Shown one piece after another: positions 16,546 through 24,563 of a stretch of 64,000 nt of DNA (position 1 is its first letter; each line of letters opens with the position of its first letter). The notes beneath the pieces were generated by a model that did no database searches, was not told the DNA's origin, and worked only from the letters and a program-made list of their open reading frames with translations. Origin of the DNA: Desulfocurvibacter africanus subsp. africanus DSM 2603 (GTDB lineage: Bacteria > Desulfobacterota > Desulfovibrionia > Desulfovibrionales > Desulfovibrionaceae); assembly GCF_000422545.1 (NCBI RefSeq), contig NZ_AULZ01000001.1:372001-436000 (forward strand), in the 5' to 3' direction. Both the position numbers and the translations under genes were made by a program.

Positions 16546-16584
16546 AAAAAAAGAGCAAGCCCCTGTCGAGACAGGGGCTTGCTC
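16546..16584 (-). terminator. Intrinsic terminator of the DegP-like lipoprotein gene
   Basis: GAGCAAGCCCCTGTC (16553-16567) pairs perfectly with GACAGGGGCTTGCTC (16570-16584). On the minus strand it is followed by seven U (A-run 16546-16552). It lies about 40 bases after the stop of the gene at 16621. Confidence 0.9.
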
Positions 16585-16620
16585 CTTCCGCACGGGCGGG
16601 AGGCGGGATAAGCTATATGG

Positions 16621-18237
16621 CTAGCCCTTGGGCAGGGTCTTGGAGCGGATCATGACTACGTAGGGCGAGTAATCCTGGACCAGCTGCTCCAGGTTGGCCG
16701 GCGCATGAACCTTGGCAGGCCGGAGCTTGCACTGCCCGGCATCCGGGATGAGGTCCACCATGCTGTGCAGATAGCCGATCTTGACGGCGAAGTTCACGTT
16801 CTGGGGCACGAAGCCTTTCTTCTGCAGGTAGTATTCGTCATCCAGGGCGCCCACGACCACGCCGACCACTTGTCCCTTATGGTTGAACACCGGGCCGCCG
16901 CTGTTGCCGGGCTGGATGGAATTGCTGATCTGCATGCGGCCCGGTTCGCCGCGCACGCCGTTGAGCGAGCTGACCACGCCGGTGGTGATCTTGTGGCTCT
17001 CGCCCAGCTCGGAGCCCAGGGGGAAGCCCATGGTCACGATATCTTGACCAAGCTTCACCTCGTTGGGCCGCGCCAGGTGATAAGGCAGAGGGCCCAGCTT
17101 ACCAAGGAACTCCTCGGCTCCGCGCAACCTGAGGATGGCCAAGTCGTTACGCTCGTCCTTCATGAGAATCTCGGCCTCGAAGCGCTTACCCAGCGCGGGA
17201 AAACTCACGCTGACATCAACGGCGTTGCGGATGACGTGGTGGTTGGTGGCTATAAGGCCCATGTTGCTGAGCAGGAAGCCGCTGCCCACGGTGGAACCGA
17301 GAGACGGCTTGGGCTTGGTCGGCTGGGCCGAGGCCGGGTACTCGCGCACGAAGGCCATCTTAAGCTCTTTGCCCTCGGAGTCCTTGAACATGCCCACCAG
17401 TTCGCCCGACTTAAGGCTGAAGCTGCCCTTGAACTCGCTGCCGCTGGGGCCGCGAAACATGGCCGGGTAAGCCTGGCCGGCCTTGGCCGCTATATCCAGC
17501 ACCACATCGCCCGTCTTGAAATTCTTGTCGCCGCCCTTGAGGTACATGCCGGCGAACTCGCGCTTGCCTTCCTGCTTATCCAGAAAAATAGCCAAGCTGT
17601 AGCCGAGCTTCTGGTTGGCCCAGATGCCCTCGACCTCGGCCAAGTCCTTACCGCGTTCATCGAAATATTTCTTAAGTTCCTGCTCATTGCGGGTCATGCG
17701 CTCAAGCCCCTGAGCGTCCTTGTCCGCGTCGCTGGATACGGTCACGGCCGGCGCGGAATCCTCGAGCGGCGCGGGCTTGGTCGATCCGACCACCTTTTCG
17801 GCCACCAGCAGACCCATATCCGGCGAAGGAGCCTTGTACTGTTCATAGAAGCCCAGAAGCGCGGCGCGCGCGGCCTTGAGCACGCTTTCAGGGTAAGCCT
17901 CGCCCTCGGTGGAAGCCTGACCCACATAGATCTCGCGGCCCGATGCCAGTTCGTACAGGCGCACCTTGGCTCTGGTCTTGCCCGAGGCCGTGATATGCTG
18001 CAGACTGAGTACCAGGGTCTGCGCCTTGTCCTCGGGCGCGCTGGCCTGGCGAACATCGAAGCCCAGGCCGCTGAAAGTGGAGCCGAGTTCACTGCCGAGG
18101 TCGCCTGCCTCGTGCAGGATCACAAACTTGTATTCGCCCAGGTCCGCTTGTGTCTCCGGCTGGCGCATGCCCGCCGCGCAGGCTGCGAGAACCGCCAGGC
18201 CGGTCAGGACTATAATGAGTAGGATGGATTTGCGCAT
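16621..18237 (-). CDS. Trypsin-like (DegP/HtrA-type) serine protease lipoprotein
   Basis: The 538-residue protein begins with a lipoprotein signal (LTGLAVLAAC; the lipobox Cys is at about residue 20). The N-terminal half has no domain I recognise; it includes a stretch like small lipid-binding or DUF modules (FAGMYLKGGDKNFKTGDVVL). The C-terminal half is a chymotrypsin-fold protease: VGSGFLLSNMGLIATNHHVI (His), DERNDLAILRLRG (Asp) and SIQPGNSGGPVFNHKGQVVG (Ser). No PDZ domain is visible after the protease, unlike classical DegP. A GGGAG site precedes the ATG. It should be anchored in the outer or inner membrane facing the periplasm, for protein quality control. Confidence 0.85.
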   Translation of the reverse strand: MRKSILLIIVLTGLAVLAACAAGMRQPETQADLGEYKFVILHEAGDLGSELGSTFSGLGFDVRQASAPEDKAQTLVLSLQHITASGKTRAKVRLYELASGREIYVGQASTEGEAYPESVLKAARAALLGFYEQYKAPSPDMGLLVAEKVVGSTKPAPLEDSAPAVTVSSDADKDAQGLERMTRNEQELKKYFDERGKDLAEVEGIWANQKLGYSLAIFLDKQEGKREFAGMYLKGGDKNFKTGDVVLDIAAKAGQAYPAMFRGPSGSEFKGSFSLKSGELVGMFKDSEGKELKMAFVREYPASAQPTKPKPSLGSTVGSGFLLSNMGLIATNHHVIRNAVDVSVSFPALGKRFEAEILMKDERNDLAILRLRGAEEFLGKLGPLPYHLARPNEVKLGQDIVTMGFPLGSELGESHKITTGVVSSLNGVRGEPGRMQISNSIQPGNSGGPVFNHKGQVVGVVVGALDDEYYLQKKGFVPQNVNFAVKIGYLHSMVDLIPDAGQCKLRPAKVHAPANLEQLVQDYSPYVVMIRSKTLPKG

Positions 18238-18564
18238 GATTCTCCCGTGTGTCGTTTGGTCTGGAAGCGGCCATCCCCCCCGAGACAGCCGCGCGCCAGG
18301 CGCTTTCGCTTAGGCACGACCGTCTGGAGCAAGCACCGTGCCGTAAGCAATAGGGCTTTAATTTCAGCTACAAACAACACAACTAAAGACCACGACGGAA
18401 ATTTTCCGGACCAGAAGAGCAAATGTCGTAATCGCCAAGCGAAATCAAATTCAAAAATGGTCTGGCGATACAGAGCAACACACATACTCTCGCCAGACAG
18501 AAGCTCTATTCAATTCCCACCTTAAAGCTTTTCAATATGCACAAAGCATTCAGTACAACTGACA

Positions 18565-18582
18565 TGCAATATTAATATTGCA
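18565..18582. promoter_or_regulatory. Perfect 18-bp palindrome, candidate operator
   Basis: TGCAATATTAATATTGCA is an exact palindrome in the AT-rich region, about 100 bases upstream of the -35 box of the cytochrome c3 gene. This size and symmetry suit a dimeric transcription factor. The regulator is unknown. Confidence 0.5.
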
Positions 18583-18681
18583 GTTCGCATGCGTATTCAG
18601 CACGCTATTTCGGAATTAGCCCCGCGACTGCGTTCGCGCATGATATGCCCCAGTCATCATTACCAAAGCAATCACGGTCGG

Positions 18682-18710
18682 TTGACATACTTGCTTCTCC
18701 TTGGTAGAGA
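18682..18710 (+). promoter_or_regulatory. Sigma-70-type promoter of the cytochrome c3 gene
   Basis: A perfect TTGACA (18682-18687) is followed after 17 bases by TAGAGA (18705-18710). This would give a leader of about 40 bases before the ATG at 18760. Confidence 0.6.
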
Positions 18711-18759
18711 GCGCCTTTGTGAAAATCGTCACGTCGCACGCACAAAAGAGGGGAACGGA

Positions 18760-19251
18760 ATGAAATCAGCGATGTATTTCGTCGGCGCAGGCGTCGTGTT
18801 CGTCCTGCTTGTGGCCCTGTTTGTTTCGCAGATCTCCAGAACACCCGAGGCCCTCGCCTCCGAGACAGAGACTAAGGCCGCGAGCATCGAAGCAGAAACC
18901 GTTCTGCAATTCCCCGTCTCGTTCAAGTTCAATCGGCCCGAAGGACGGCCCACGGCCCTGTTCGCTGAGGTCAAGTTCAGCCACTACGACCATCAGGCCG
19001 TGGCCTGCGCCACCTGCCACCACACCTGGGACGGCTCCGGCGAAGTCGAGAGCTGCTCCACCGAAGGCTGCCACGACGACCTGACCAGCCGCGGCGAGGT
19101 CAATTCCTATTTCCACGCCTTCCATACCAAGGCCAGCGAGACGAGCTGCCGTGGCTGTCACCTCAAGATGACCCTGGAGGGCGAAGCCAATCTGCCCACC
19201 TCTCCTTGCGGCAACAATGCCTGCCATCCCAAGGAACGCCGCGCCCAGTAG
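18760..19251 (+). CDS. Tetraheme cytochrome c3 (class III cytochrome c)
   Basis: The 163-residue product starts at the ATG at 18760, with GAGGGGAACGG directly upstream. A hydrophobic N-terminal segment ([14 protein letters not shown]) is a signal peptide or anchor, with possible cleavage near EALA. Four heme sites occur in the order CATCH, CSTEGCH, CRGCH and CGNNACH. This CXXCH/CX4CH/CXXCH/CX4CH pattern is diagnostic of cytochrome c3. Axial histidines are visible in FSHYDHQ and FHAFHTK. It shuttles electrons in the periplasm between hydrogenases and membrane complexes in sulfate reducers. It is monocistronic, with a strong terminator. A partial copy lies at 31847-32032. Confidence 0.93.
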
Positions 19252-19276
19252 CCTTTCGCGCCATGCACATGAATTC

Positions 19277-19307
19277 AAGGCCGCTCCGCAAGGAGCGGCC
19301 TTTTTTT
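19277..19307 (+). terminator. Intrinsic terminator of the cytochrome c3 gene
   Basis: AAGGCCGCTCC (19277-19287) pairs with GGAGCGGCCTT (19292-19302) over a GCAA loop and is followed by seven T. It lies 26 bases after the stop codon. Confidence 0.93.
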
Positions 19308-19423
19308 GTTGCCCGAAGACCAGCGAGGCGTCCTGTAGCGAACTTCCGCATCCGCGCACATTTCGTCGCCGCGTTACGCATTCTGACCTAGCGCGGGCAA
19401 TTCCCTGATCCTGAAGCATAAGA

Positions 19424-19480
19424 GCCGGGAAGGTCTTTGCCCTCCCCAGCCCCCTCCCACCAGGGAGCGAGGCTCCCTGG
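19424..19480 (+). repeat. Hairpin-bearing repeat (CCCTCCCACCAGGG family)
   Basis: It shares AGAGCCGGGAAGG and CCCTCCCACCAGGG with the stretch at 32065-32110 and, more loosely, with 8635-8690. CCAGGGAGC (19460-19468) pairs with GCTCCCTGG (19472-19480). Confidence 0.55.
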
Positions 19481-19552
19481 ACCCTATTTTCCGAGGCTGC
19501 CGGAGGAGCCGGCCGCCTCTGGCAATCCACCGGCAGCCCTGCCGCCATAGCA

Positions 19553-19598
19553 CGTAAGCGGAGTTTCCGACGCTCCTGCGTCGAAAACTCCGCTTACG
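19553..19598. terminator. Long hairpin between convergent genes
   Basis: Two 21-base arms (19553-19573 and 19578-19598) pair with one mismatch around TCCT. Convergent transcription from cytochrome c3 and the permease pair meets here. There is no clear U-run, so the role could be mRNA-end protection or termination. Confidence 0.5.
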
Positions 19599-19612
19599 CA
19601 AATGCAGGGGGT

Positions 19613-19637
19613 CCGGGGGGGAATGATTCCCCCCCGG
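19613..19637. terminator. G/C-block hairpin after the permease genes
   Basis: CCGGGGGGGAAT (19613-19624) pairs with ATTCCCCCCCGG (19626-19637) with a single unpaired base between. It is about 40 bases past the stop of the minus-strand permease gene. Confidence 0.45.
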
Positions 19638-19678
19638 CCGCCGGAGGCATATTCTTCTTTGCTCTTTGCCGGACGACG

Positions 19679-20554
19679 CTACTGGCGAAGCCGCGGGTCG
19701 AACAGGTCGCGCAAGGATTCGCCCAGCAGGTTGTAGCCGAGCACGGTGAACAGGATGGTCAAGCCGGGCAGGATGGATAGCCAGGGTGCGATCTCCAGGA
19801 CTTCCTTGCCCTCCAGAAGCATGTTTCCCCAACTCGGGGTAGGCGGCTGTACGCCAAGCCCCAGAAATGACAGGGAGGATTCCACGAGGATGGCCCCGGC
19901 CACGCCCAGGGTGGCGGACACCAGCACGGGCGCCAGGGCGTTGGGCAGGATATGGATGAACAGGATGCGCAGCGGCCCGGCTCCGGACACGCGCGCGGCC
20001 TGCACGTAGTCGCGGCGCTTGAGGGTCAGCGTCTCGGCGCGCACCAGGCGCGCCACGCCCATCCAGGAGGTCAGGCCGATGACGACCATGATGTTGAACA
20101 GGCTGGGCTCCAGGAAGGCGATGACGGCCAGGATGAGGAAGAAGGACGGGAAGCAGAGCATGACGTCCACGCCGCGCATGACGATCTCGTCGGTCAGCCC
20201 GCCCTTGTAGCCGGCGATGAGCCCCAGCACCAGACCGATGGAAACGGACAGGCCCACGGCCACGAAGCCTACCCACAACGAGATGCGCCCGCCCCACAGC
20301 AGGCGCGAGAGCACGTCGCGACCCAGGGCGTCGGTGCCCAACAGATGATCGGGCGACAGCGGCGGCAGCAGGATGGCGTCCACGTCCAGCAGCGAAGGGT
20401 CATGCGGCGCGAGCCAGGGCGCCAGGATGGCGGCCAGCGACATGCCGCCCACCAGCACGAGTCCTATGACGAGCATTCCGTAGCGCGAGAAAAGGTATGT
20501 GACGCGCGAAGGCTGCTTGTACACGCCCTCGATATAGATCCGCTTACCCAGCAC
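19679..20554 (-). CDS. ABC transporter permease, DppC/OppC type
   Basis: The 291-residue inner-membrane protein begins with a GTG preceded by GGAGGCGGCC. Features are an OppC-type N-terminus (LVGGMSLAAILAPWLAPHDP), HLLGTDALGRDVLSRLLWGG (the conserved GTD..GRDV..R motif), and the EAA loop near RAETLTLKRRDYVQAARVSG. It ends with the family signature LGYNLLGESLRDLFDPRLR. About five further membrane segments are apparent. It overlaps the upstream partner by eleven bases. Together they form the pore of a dipeptide/oligopeptide or nickel-type importer. The binding protein and ATPases are not adjacent. Confidence 0.9.
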   Translation of the reverse strand: MLGKRIYIEGVYKQPSRVTYLFSRYGMLVIGLVLVGGMSLAAILAPWLAPHDPSLLDVDAILLPPLSPDHLLGTDALGRDVLSRLLWGGRISLWVGFVAVGLSVSIGLVLGLIAGYKGGLTDEIVMRGVDVMLCFPSFFLILAVIAFLEPSLFNIMVVIGLTSWMGVARLVRAETLTLKRRDYVQAARVSGAGPLRILFIHILPNALAPVLVSATLGVAGAILVESSLSFLGLGVQPPTPSWGNMLLEGKEVLEIAPWLSILPGLTILFTVLGYNLLGESLRDLFDPRLRQ

Positions 20555-21542
20555 GGCCGCCTCCGGAACGGATGCGCGGGTCGGCCAGGCCGTAGGCCAG
20601 GTCGGCCAGCAGGTTGCCGGCCAGGGTCAGCACCGCGCCGAGCACTAGGTTGCCCATGATGAGCGGATAGTCGCGGGACATGACGCCCTGGTAGAAGAGC
20701 TGCCCCAGCCCCGGCAGGGCGAAAATGGACTCGATGATCACGCTGCCGCCGATGAGGCCGGGAATCGACAGGCCCAGGATGGTGATGACCGGCAGGAGCG
20801 CGTTGCGCAGGGCGTGTTTGAAAACCACCGTGCGCGTGGGCAACCCCTTGGCCTTGGCCGTGAGGATGTAGTCCTGGCGCAGCACCTCCAGCATGCTGGA
20901 GCGCATGAAGCGCGACATGCCGGCCAGGCTGCCGAAGGTGTAGATGAAAATCGGCATGGCCAGGTGGCTGGCCAGGTCCATGAGCTTTTCCCAGGTCGAC
21001 AGGTAGGCGAAGTCGAGCGAGGTCAGGCCGGAGATCGGCAGCACCTGCCAGTGCACGCCGAACAGCAGCATGAGCAGCAGCGCCAGCCAGAAGCCGGGCA
21101 TGGCGAACCCGAGGAAGACGAAGATCGTCATGGATCGGTCGAACCAGCCGCCCTGCCAATACGCCGAGGCCACGCCGATGGGGATGGTGATGGCCAGGGT
21201 CAGGACCAGGGCCAGTATGTTCATGCCGAAGGTCAGCGGCAGCCGTTCCTTGATCTTGTCCCACACGGGCCGGTGGTCGCCGGACATGGAGCGGCCGAAG
21301 TCGAAGGTGGCCATGCGCGCGACCCAGCTCGCGTATTGCACGTACAGCGGCTTGTCCAGGCCGTACAACTCCTGCAGCCTGCGGCGCGACTCGGCCGAGA
21401 CCTCGGGATTCAGCGTGGTCTGCAAGTCCGTGGGAGAGCCCGGAGCCAAGTGGATGACCCAGAAGCTGATGACCGTGATGCCGAAGAAGACCACGGCCAC
21501 CCACAAGAGCTTGCCCAAAATGCGGGTCAGTATGCCGATCAT
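20544..21542 (-). CDS. ABC transporter permease, DppB/OppB type
   Basis: The 332-residue protein has the OppB N-terminus (ILGKLLWVAVVFFGITVISF, then HLAPGSP). It has the EAA-type loop around SMLEVLRQDYILTAKAKGLP and the closing LVLGAVLTLAGNLLADLAYG, followed by LADPRIR. Six membrane segments are expected. A GGAGG site precedes the ATG at 21542. It is the first gene of a two-gene operon with the DppC-like gene. The other transporter parts must be encoded elsewhere, because the tRNA-Ala gene follows on the other side. Confidence 0.9.
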   Translation of the reverse strand: MIGILTRILGKLLWVAVVFFGITVISFWVIHLAPGSPTDLQTTLNPEVSAESRRRLQELYGLDKPLYVQYASWVARMATFDFGRSMSGDHRPVWDKIKERLPLTFGMNILALVLTLAITIPIGVASAYWQGGWFDRSMTIFVFLGFAMPGFWLALLLMLLFGVHWQVLPISGLTSLDFAYLSTWEKLMDLASHLAMPIFIYTFGSLAGMSRFMRSSMLEVLRQDYILTAKAKGLPTRTVVFKHALRNALLPVITILGLSIPGLIGGSVIIESIFALPGLGQLFYQGVMSRDYPLIMGNLVLGAVLTLAGNLLADLAYGLADPRIRSGGGRAG

Positions 21543-21658
21543 CGCGCCTCCGGACGACTAGAGCTTCCAGCGTTGTAGGATAAGACGAGGCGCGAGGCAA
21601 CGCACGGCTGCCCTCCCCGGCCTTGGAAACAAAATTTTAAGCGCCGCATTATTCTCGA

Positions 21659-21686
21659 TTGACTTTCGGACAGTTTTGGCTATTTT
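21659..21686 (+). promoter_or_regulatory. Promoter of tRNA-Ala
   Basis: TTGACT (21659-21664), a 16-base spacer and TATTTT (21681-21686) lie at the right distance before the tRNA at 21705. Confidence 0.6.
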
Positions 21687-21704
21687 CGCTTCCTCCAACA
21701 GCGT

Positions 21705-21780
<76 letters not shown>

Positions 21781-21867
21781 CAGATGATTTTTCAAGGGTT
21801 AGTCGAGTGATCGGCTAACCCTTTCTTGTTTGTATCACTTGTTAGAGATACCTAGGCACTTCAAATC

Positions 21868-22665
21868 ATGGCTACTCTCAATAAAGACATTTTTTTCTAC
21901 CATGTCATGAAGACGGCCGGCACAACGGTCGTGCGGCTTTTGGAACAAGCTTATGGAACGGATGCGTCATGCCCGCTGCCCACTCACGAGAACGCTGATC
22001 CTCATCCCTTCCTCGGCAAAGTATCCTCTCCAACTCCGCTCATCATTTCAGGCCACCCGGATCAATTGTTCGACCTATGGAAGCTTGCGGAGCAGCGGAG
22101 TCTTCCCCGGGCGAAGATGACCTTCCTGCGGCACCCGGTGGATCGCTACCTCTCGTGCTACTACTTCATACGCCGCAGCCACTACGTGCAAAAACACGTG
22201 GGATCTTTCGATCTCGATCTCGAGGAAGCCTTGTCGTGCGATGACCGCAGGCTGGCCGGGAACATGATGACAAAGGTGCTCTCATCCCTCGGCACAGCGC
22301 GGGACTACAGGGAACCGGCCACAAAACAGGACCTGCTTCAAGCTGTAAAGAATCTCAAGGCCATGGATTTCATCGGAGTGGTCGAGGAATTCGACCTGAG
22401 CTATGCCCTGCTGGCGCACGAATTCGGCTTTGTCCCGCCTTGCGTTACCAAGTGGAATGTAAATGCCAAGTATGAAGGCAGGAATGAGATCTCGCCCAAG
22501 CTGGAGAGACAGATAAGGATCATGAACCTGTTCGACTACGAACTTTATCAATTCGCGGTCGAGCTGTTTCGGGCCAGGGTTGTTGAAGCTGGTGAACGTC
22601 TGACCTCGATGCTTGCACAGATTACGACGTCAGACCTCGTGTATATGGTGAAACAGCAGACTTAG
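21868..22665 (+). CDS. Sulfotransferase family 2 domain protein
   Basis: The 265-residue cytosolic protein starts DIFFYHVMKTAGTTVVRLLE. This is the 5'-phosphosulfate-binding motif (K-T-A-G-T-T) of family 2 sulfotransferases, the heparan 2-O-sulfotransferase-like group. TFLRHPVDRYLSCYYFIRRS gives the 3'-phosphate-binding RxPxxRxxS strand and helix. The rest is helical with no further motif. It probably uses PAPS to sulfate a glycan or small molecule; the acceptor is not known. The gene directly follows tRNA-Ala (87-base gap), and its stop codon TAG is the first three bases of repeat copy 4. Confidence 0.8.
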   Translation: MATLNKDIFFYHVMKTAGTTVVRLLEQAYGTDASCPLPTHENADPHPFLGKVSSPTPLIISGHPDQLFDLWKLAEQRSLPRAKMTFLRHPVDRYLSCYYFIRRSHYVQKHVGSFDLDLEEALSCDDRRLAGNMMTKVLSSLGTARDYREPATKQDLLQAVKNLKAMDFIGVVEEFDLSYALLAHEFGFVPPCVTKWNVNAKYEGRNEISPKLERQIRIMNLFDYELYQFAVELFRARVVEAGERLTSMLAQITTSDLVYMVKQQT

Positions 22666-22789
22666 AGCAGATCGCTTTTAGACGCCCGCTCCGGCGTTGA
22701 CGGCGCAAGTGAATTGCGCCTACGCCTATGCGGCGGCAAGCCATGCCGACGCATGGCTTGCAGAGCATTTTCAAAAGCAAAATGCTCTA
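22663..22789 (+). repeat. Structured intergenic repeat, copy 4
   Basis: This copy begins at the stop codon of the sulfotransferase gene, so the TAG of TAGAGCAG is shared. It has the same three stem-loops and AAAATGCTCTAA end as copy 1. The rest of 22790-22939 shows no gene. Confidence 0.85.
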
Positions 22790-22939
22790 AACAACATATC
22801 TCAGCTATGAAAATGTGCTTTCACCTCCTCATTGACAGCATCCGCAGGACCGACCCTGCCGGCTCAGGCGCTCGCAAGGAATGACGCGCCTGGCTAGGGT
22901 GCGACCATCTCATCTTTGCGAATAGCCCACAATACCACG

Positions 22940-23800
22940 TCAGTATATCTTCCGCTTCGAAAATGAAGCACCCAGCACGTTGAACGTGTTCTCCACGATG
23001 AACAGCGCGTGATCGTCATTAGTGAAGACGATCTCCTCCAGCTTCTTGAGCTGCACATTGTTGACCACGGTCATGAGGATGTCCTTCTCGCGGCCCGAAT
23101 ACGCGCCGTAGCCCTTTATATACGTCGCGCCCTGGCGCAGCTTATCCATGATGTCGCGGGCGATCTCGCGGTTCTTGTCCGAAACGATGAACACGCTCTT
23201 GCGCTGGGAGAACATGGACAGCACGTACTCCACGCCCACGCTGGTGATGAAGACCATGATGAGCGAGGCGATGACCAGGTCCACGGGCAGAGCCGTCAGG
23301 GCGAAGGCGAACAGGATCAGGTTGTAGGCGAAATAGAGCTTGCCGATGCCGATGTTGTAGCGCTGGAAGAGCAGCACGGCGATGACGTCCAGGCCGCCGT
23401 TGGAACCGAGCGAGCGCAGCACCAGGCCCGCGCCCATGCCGACCAGTGCGCCGGAGGCTACGGCTGCATAAAGCTGGTCCTGGATGCCCGAGCTGGAGGG
23501 CATGACCTCGTAGAGCCCCGTGATGACGGCCATGGCGAAGGCGCTGTACAACAAGAAGCGTCGGCTCACGAACAGCCAGCCGACAACGAACAGGGGCAGG
23601 TTGAGAAGGAAATAGAGGATGCCGGGCGTGAGCCAGCCCGTGGCGTAGTTTATAAGCATGCCGGCGCCGAACACGCCGCTGGCCACGAAGCCGTGTTGCA
23701 CGGCGATGGCTTTGAGGCCGAAGGCCTGGACGGCGCTGCCCACGATGATGAGCAGCAGGTTCCACCAGACCGAATACGTGTAGTCGAATCGCTTCGTCAC
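22940..23800 (-). CDS. YitT-family membrane protein (DUF161 and DUF2179)
   Basis: A GTG at 23800 with AGGAGGGG just upstream gives 286 residues, the normal YitT length. About five membrane segments follow (WWNLLLIIVGSAVQAFGLKA, the GVFGAGMLI region, and others). Then comes the cytoplasmic DUF2179 domain with VFIVSDKNREIARDIMDKL and ATYIKGYGAYSGREKDILMT. The GLVLRSLGSNGGLDVIAVLL stretch is diagnostic of the family. The function is uncharacterised; a transport role is often proposed. The upstream in-frame extension to 24091 is Arg/Cys-rich and not family-like. Confidence 0.88.
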   Translation of the reverse strand: MTKRFDYTYSVWWNLLLIIVGSAVQAFGLKAIAVQHGFVASGVFGAGMLINYATGWLTPGILYFLLNLPLFVVGWLFVSRRFLLYSAFAMAVITGLYEVMPSSSGIQDQLYAAVASGALVGMGAGLVLRSLGSNGGLDVIAVLLFQRYNIGIGKLYFAYNLILFAFALTALPVDLVIASLIMVFITSVGVEYVLSMFSQRKSVFIVSDKNREIARDIMDKLRQGATYIKGYGAYSGREKDILMTVVNNVQLKKLEEIVFTNDDHALFIVENTFNVLGASFSKRKIY

Positions 23801-24105
23801 TTCCCCTCCTGTAGCAATTGTTTTCCGCGCCCCGCATAGGATAATCGCGAAGCCCTGACAACCCGCGCGGACAGGGCAAACAGCCAAGTCGCGCAACAGG
23901 AGCGCTTTGCAAAAGGCAGGCTGAAAGCGCCCTCCGGACTGTCTTCGCTCGGGTCCTGGAACCCCTTTACAGGGCGCAGGCACAAGTTGGTCCGATTTTC
24001 GCTTGCAAATCAAAGCCTTGCTTTCAAGGCCAATAGAGTCAACAAGTTGCCGAATTCGTGCAAGCCACGCCCTGAAATGTCGAGTTCGCAAAGGAGGGAT
24101 GAATC

Positions 24106-24558
24106 ATGCGGGCGTATGTGATCTGGTTCCTGATCGGAGCTGTATTTCTTTTCCTGGAAATGCAGCTTCCCGGGTTCATATTGTTCTTTTTTGCCATTGG
24201 CGCCTGGGTTGCAGCCTTGGCCGTCGCCTTTTTCGATATCAGCCTCAGCCAGCAGATACTGATCTTCACCGTCTCTGCAGTGGTCTCGCTCATCATTCTC
24301 CGCGCCTATCTCAAGCGTGTCTTCCACGGGCACCTGGTCGGGTCCGCACCTGATGGGGAGTTCGACGACGGAGTCATGGGCTCCATCGTCAGCGTGGTTG
24401 AACCTATCCAGCCCAATACGCCCGGAAAGGTCAAATACCGGGGGTCTTACTGGAAGGCCTATTCGGATGAAGTGCTTCAGGCAGGCGATTCCGCCCGCAT
24501 CGTATCCTATGCCGAGGAGGGCCATGGAGCCTTCCGCGTGCGCAAAGTCGAGGAGTAA
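24106..24558 (+). CDS. NfeD-like membrane protein (short form)
   Basis: The 150-residue protein has two or three N-terminal membrane helices (VIWFLIGAVFLFLEMQLPGF, AIGAWVAALAVAFF). It ends with a small beta-barrel (OB-fold) region: GVMGSIVSVVEPIQPNTPGK, VKYRGSYWKAYS and RIVSYAEEG. It lacks the protease domain of long NfeD proteins. AAAGGAGGGATGAATC precedes the ATG. It sits five bases before the SPFH gene, the usual NfeD/stomatin pairing that organises membrane microdomains. Confidence 0.88.
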   Translation: MRAYVIWFLIGAVFLFLEMQLPGFILFFFAIGAWVAALAVAFFDISLSQQILIFTVSAVVSLIILRAYLKRVFHGHLVGSAPDGEFDDGVMGSIVSVVEPIQPNTPGKVKYRGSYWKAYSDEVLQAGDSARIVSYAEEGHGAFRVRKVEE

Positions 24559-24563
24559 ACTAT

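Larger units (their letters stand above)
18238..18759. other. AT-rich divergent regulatory region
   Basis: This 520-base region separates the divergent protease and cytochrome c3 genes. It is much richer in A+T than its surroundings between 18330 and 18600. It holds an 18-base perfect palindrome (18565-18582) and a promoter for the cytochrome gene (18682-18710). No gene is visible. Confidence 0.6.

Noticed and set aside
16705-18222. 505-residue open frame on the plus strand
   Set aside because: It is antisense to the DegP-like protease, whose catalytic motifs are clear.
23801-24091. N-terminal extension of the YitT-like protein
   Set aside because: The extension is Arg/Cys-rich and unlike the family. 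A GTG at 23800 with a strong ribosome site gives the normal family length.
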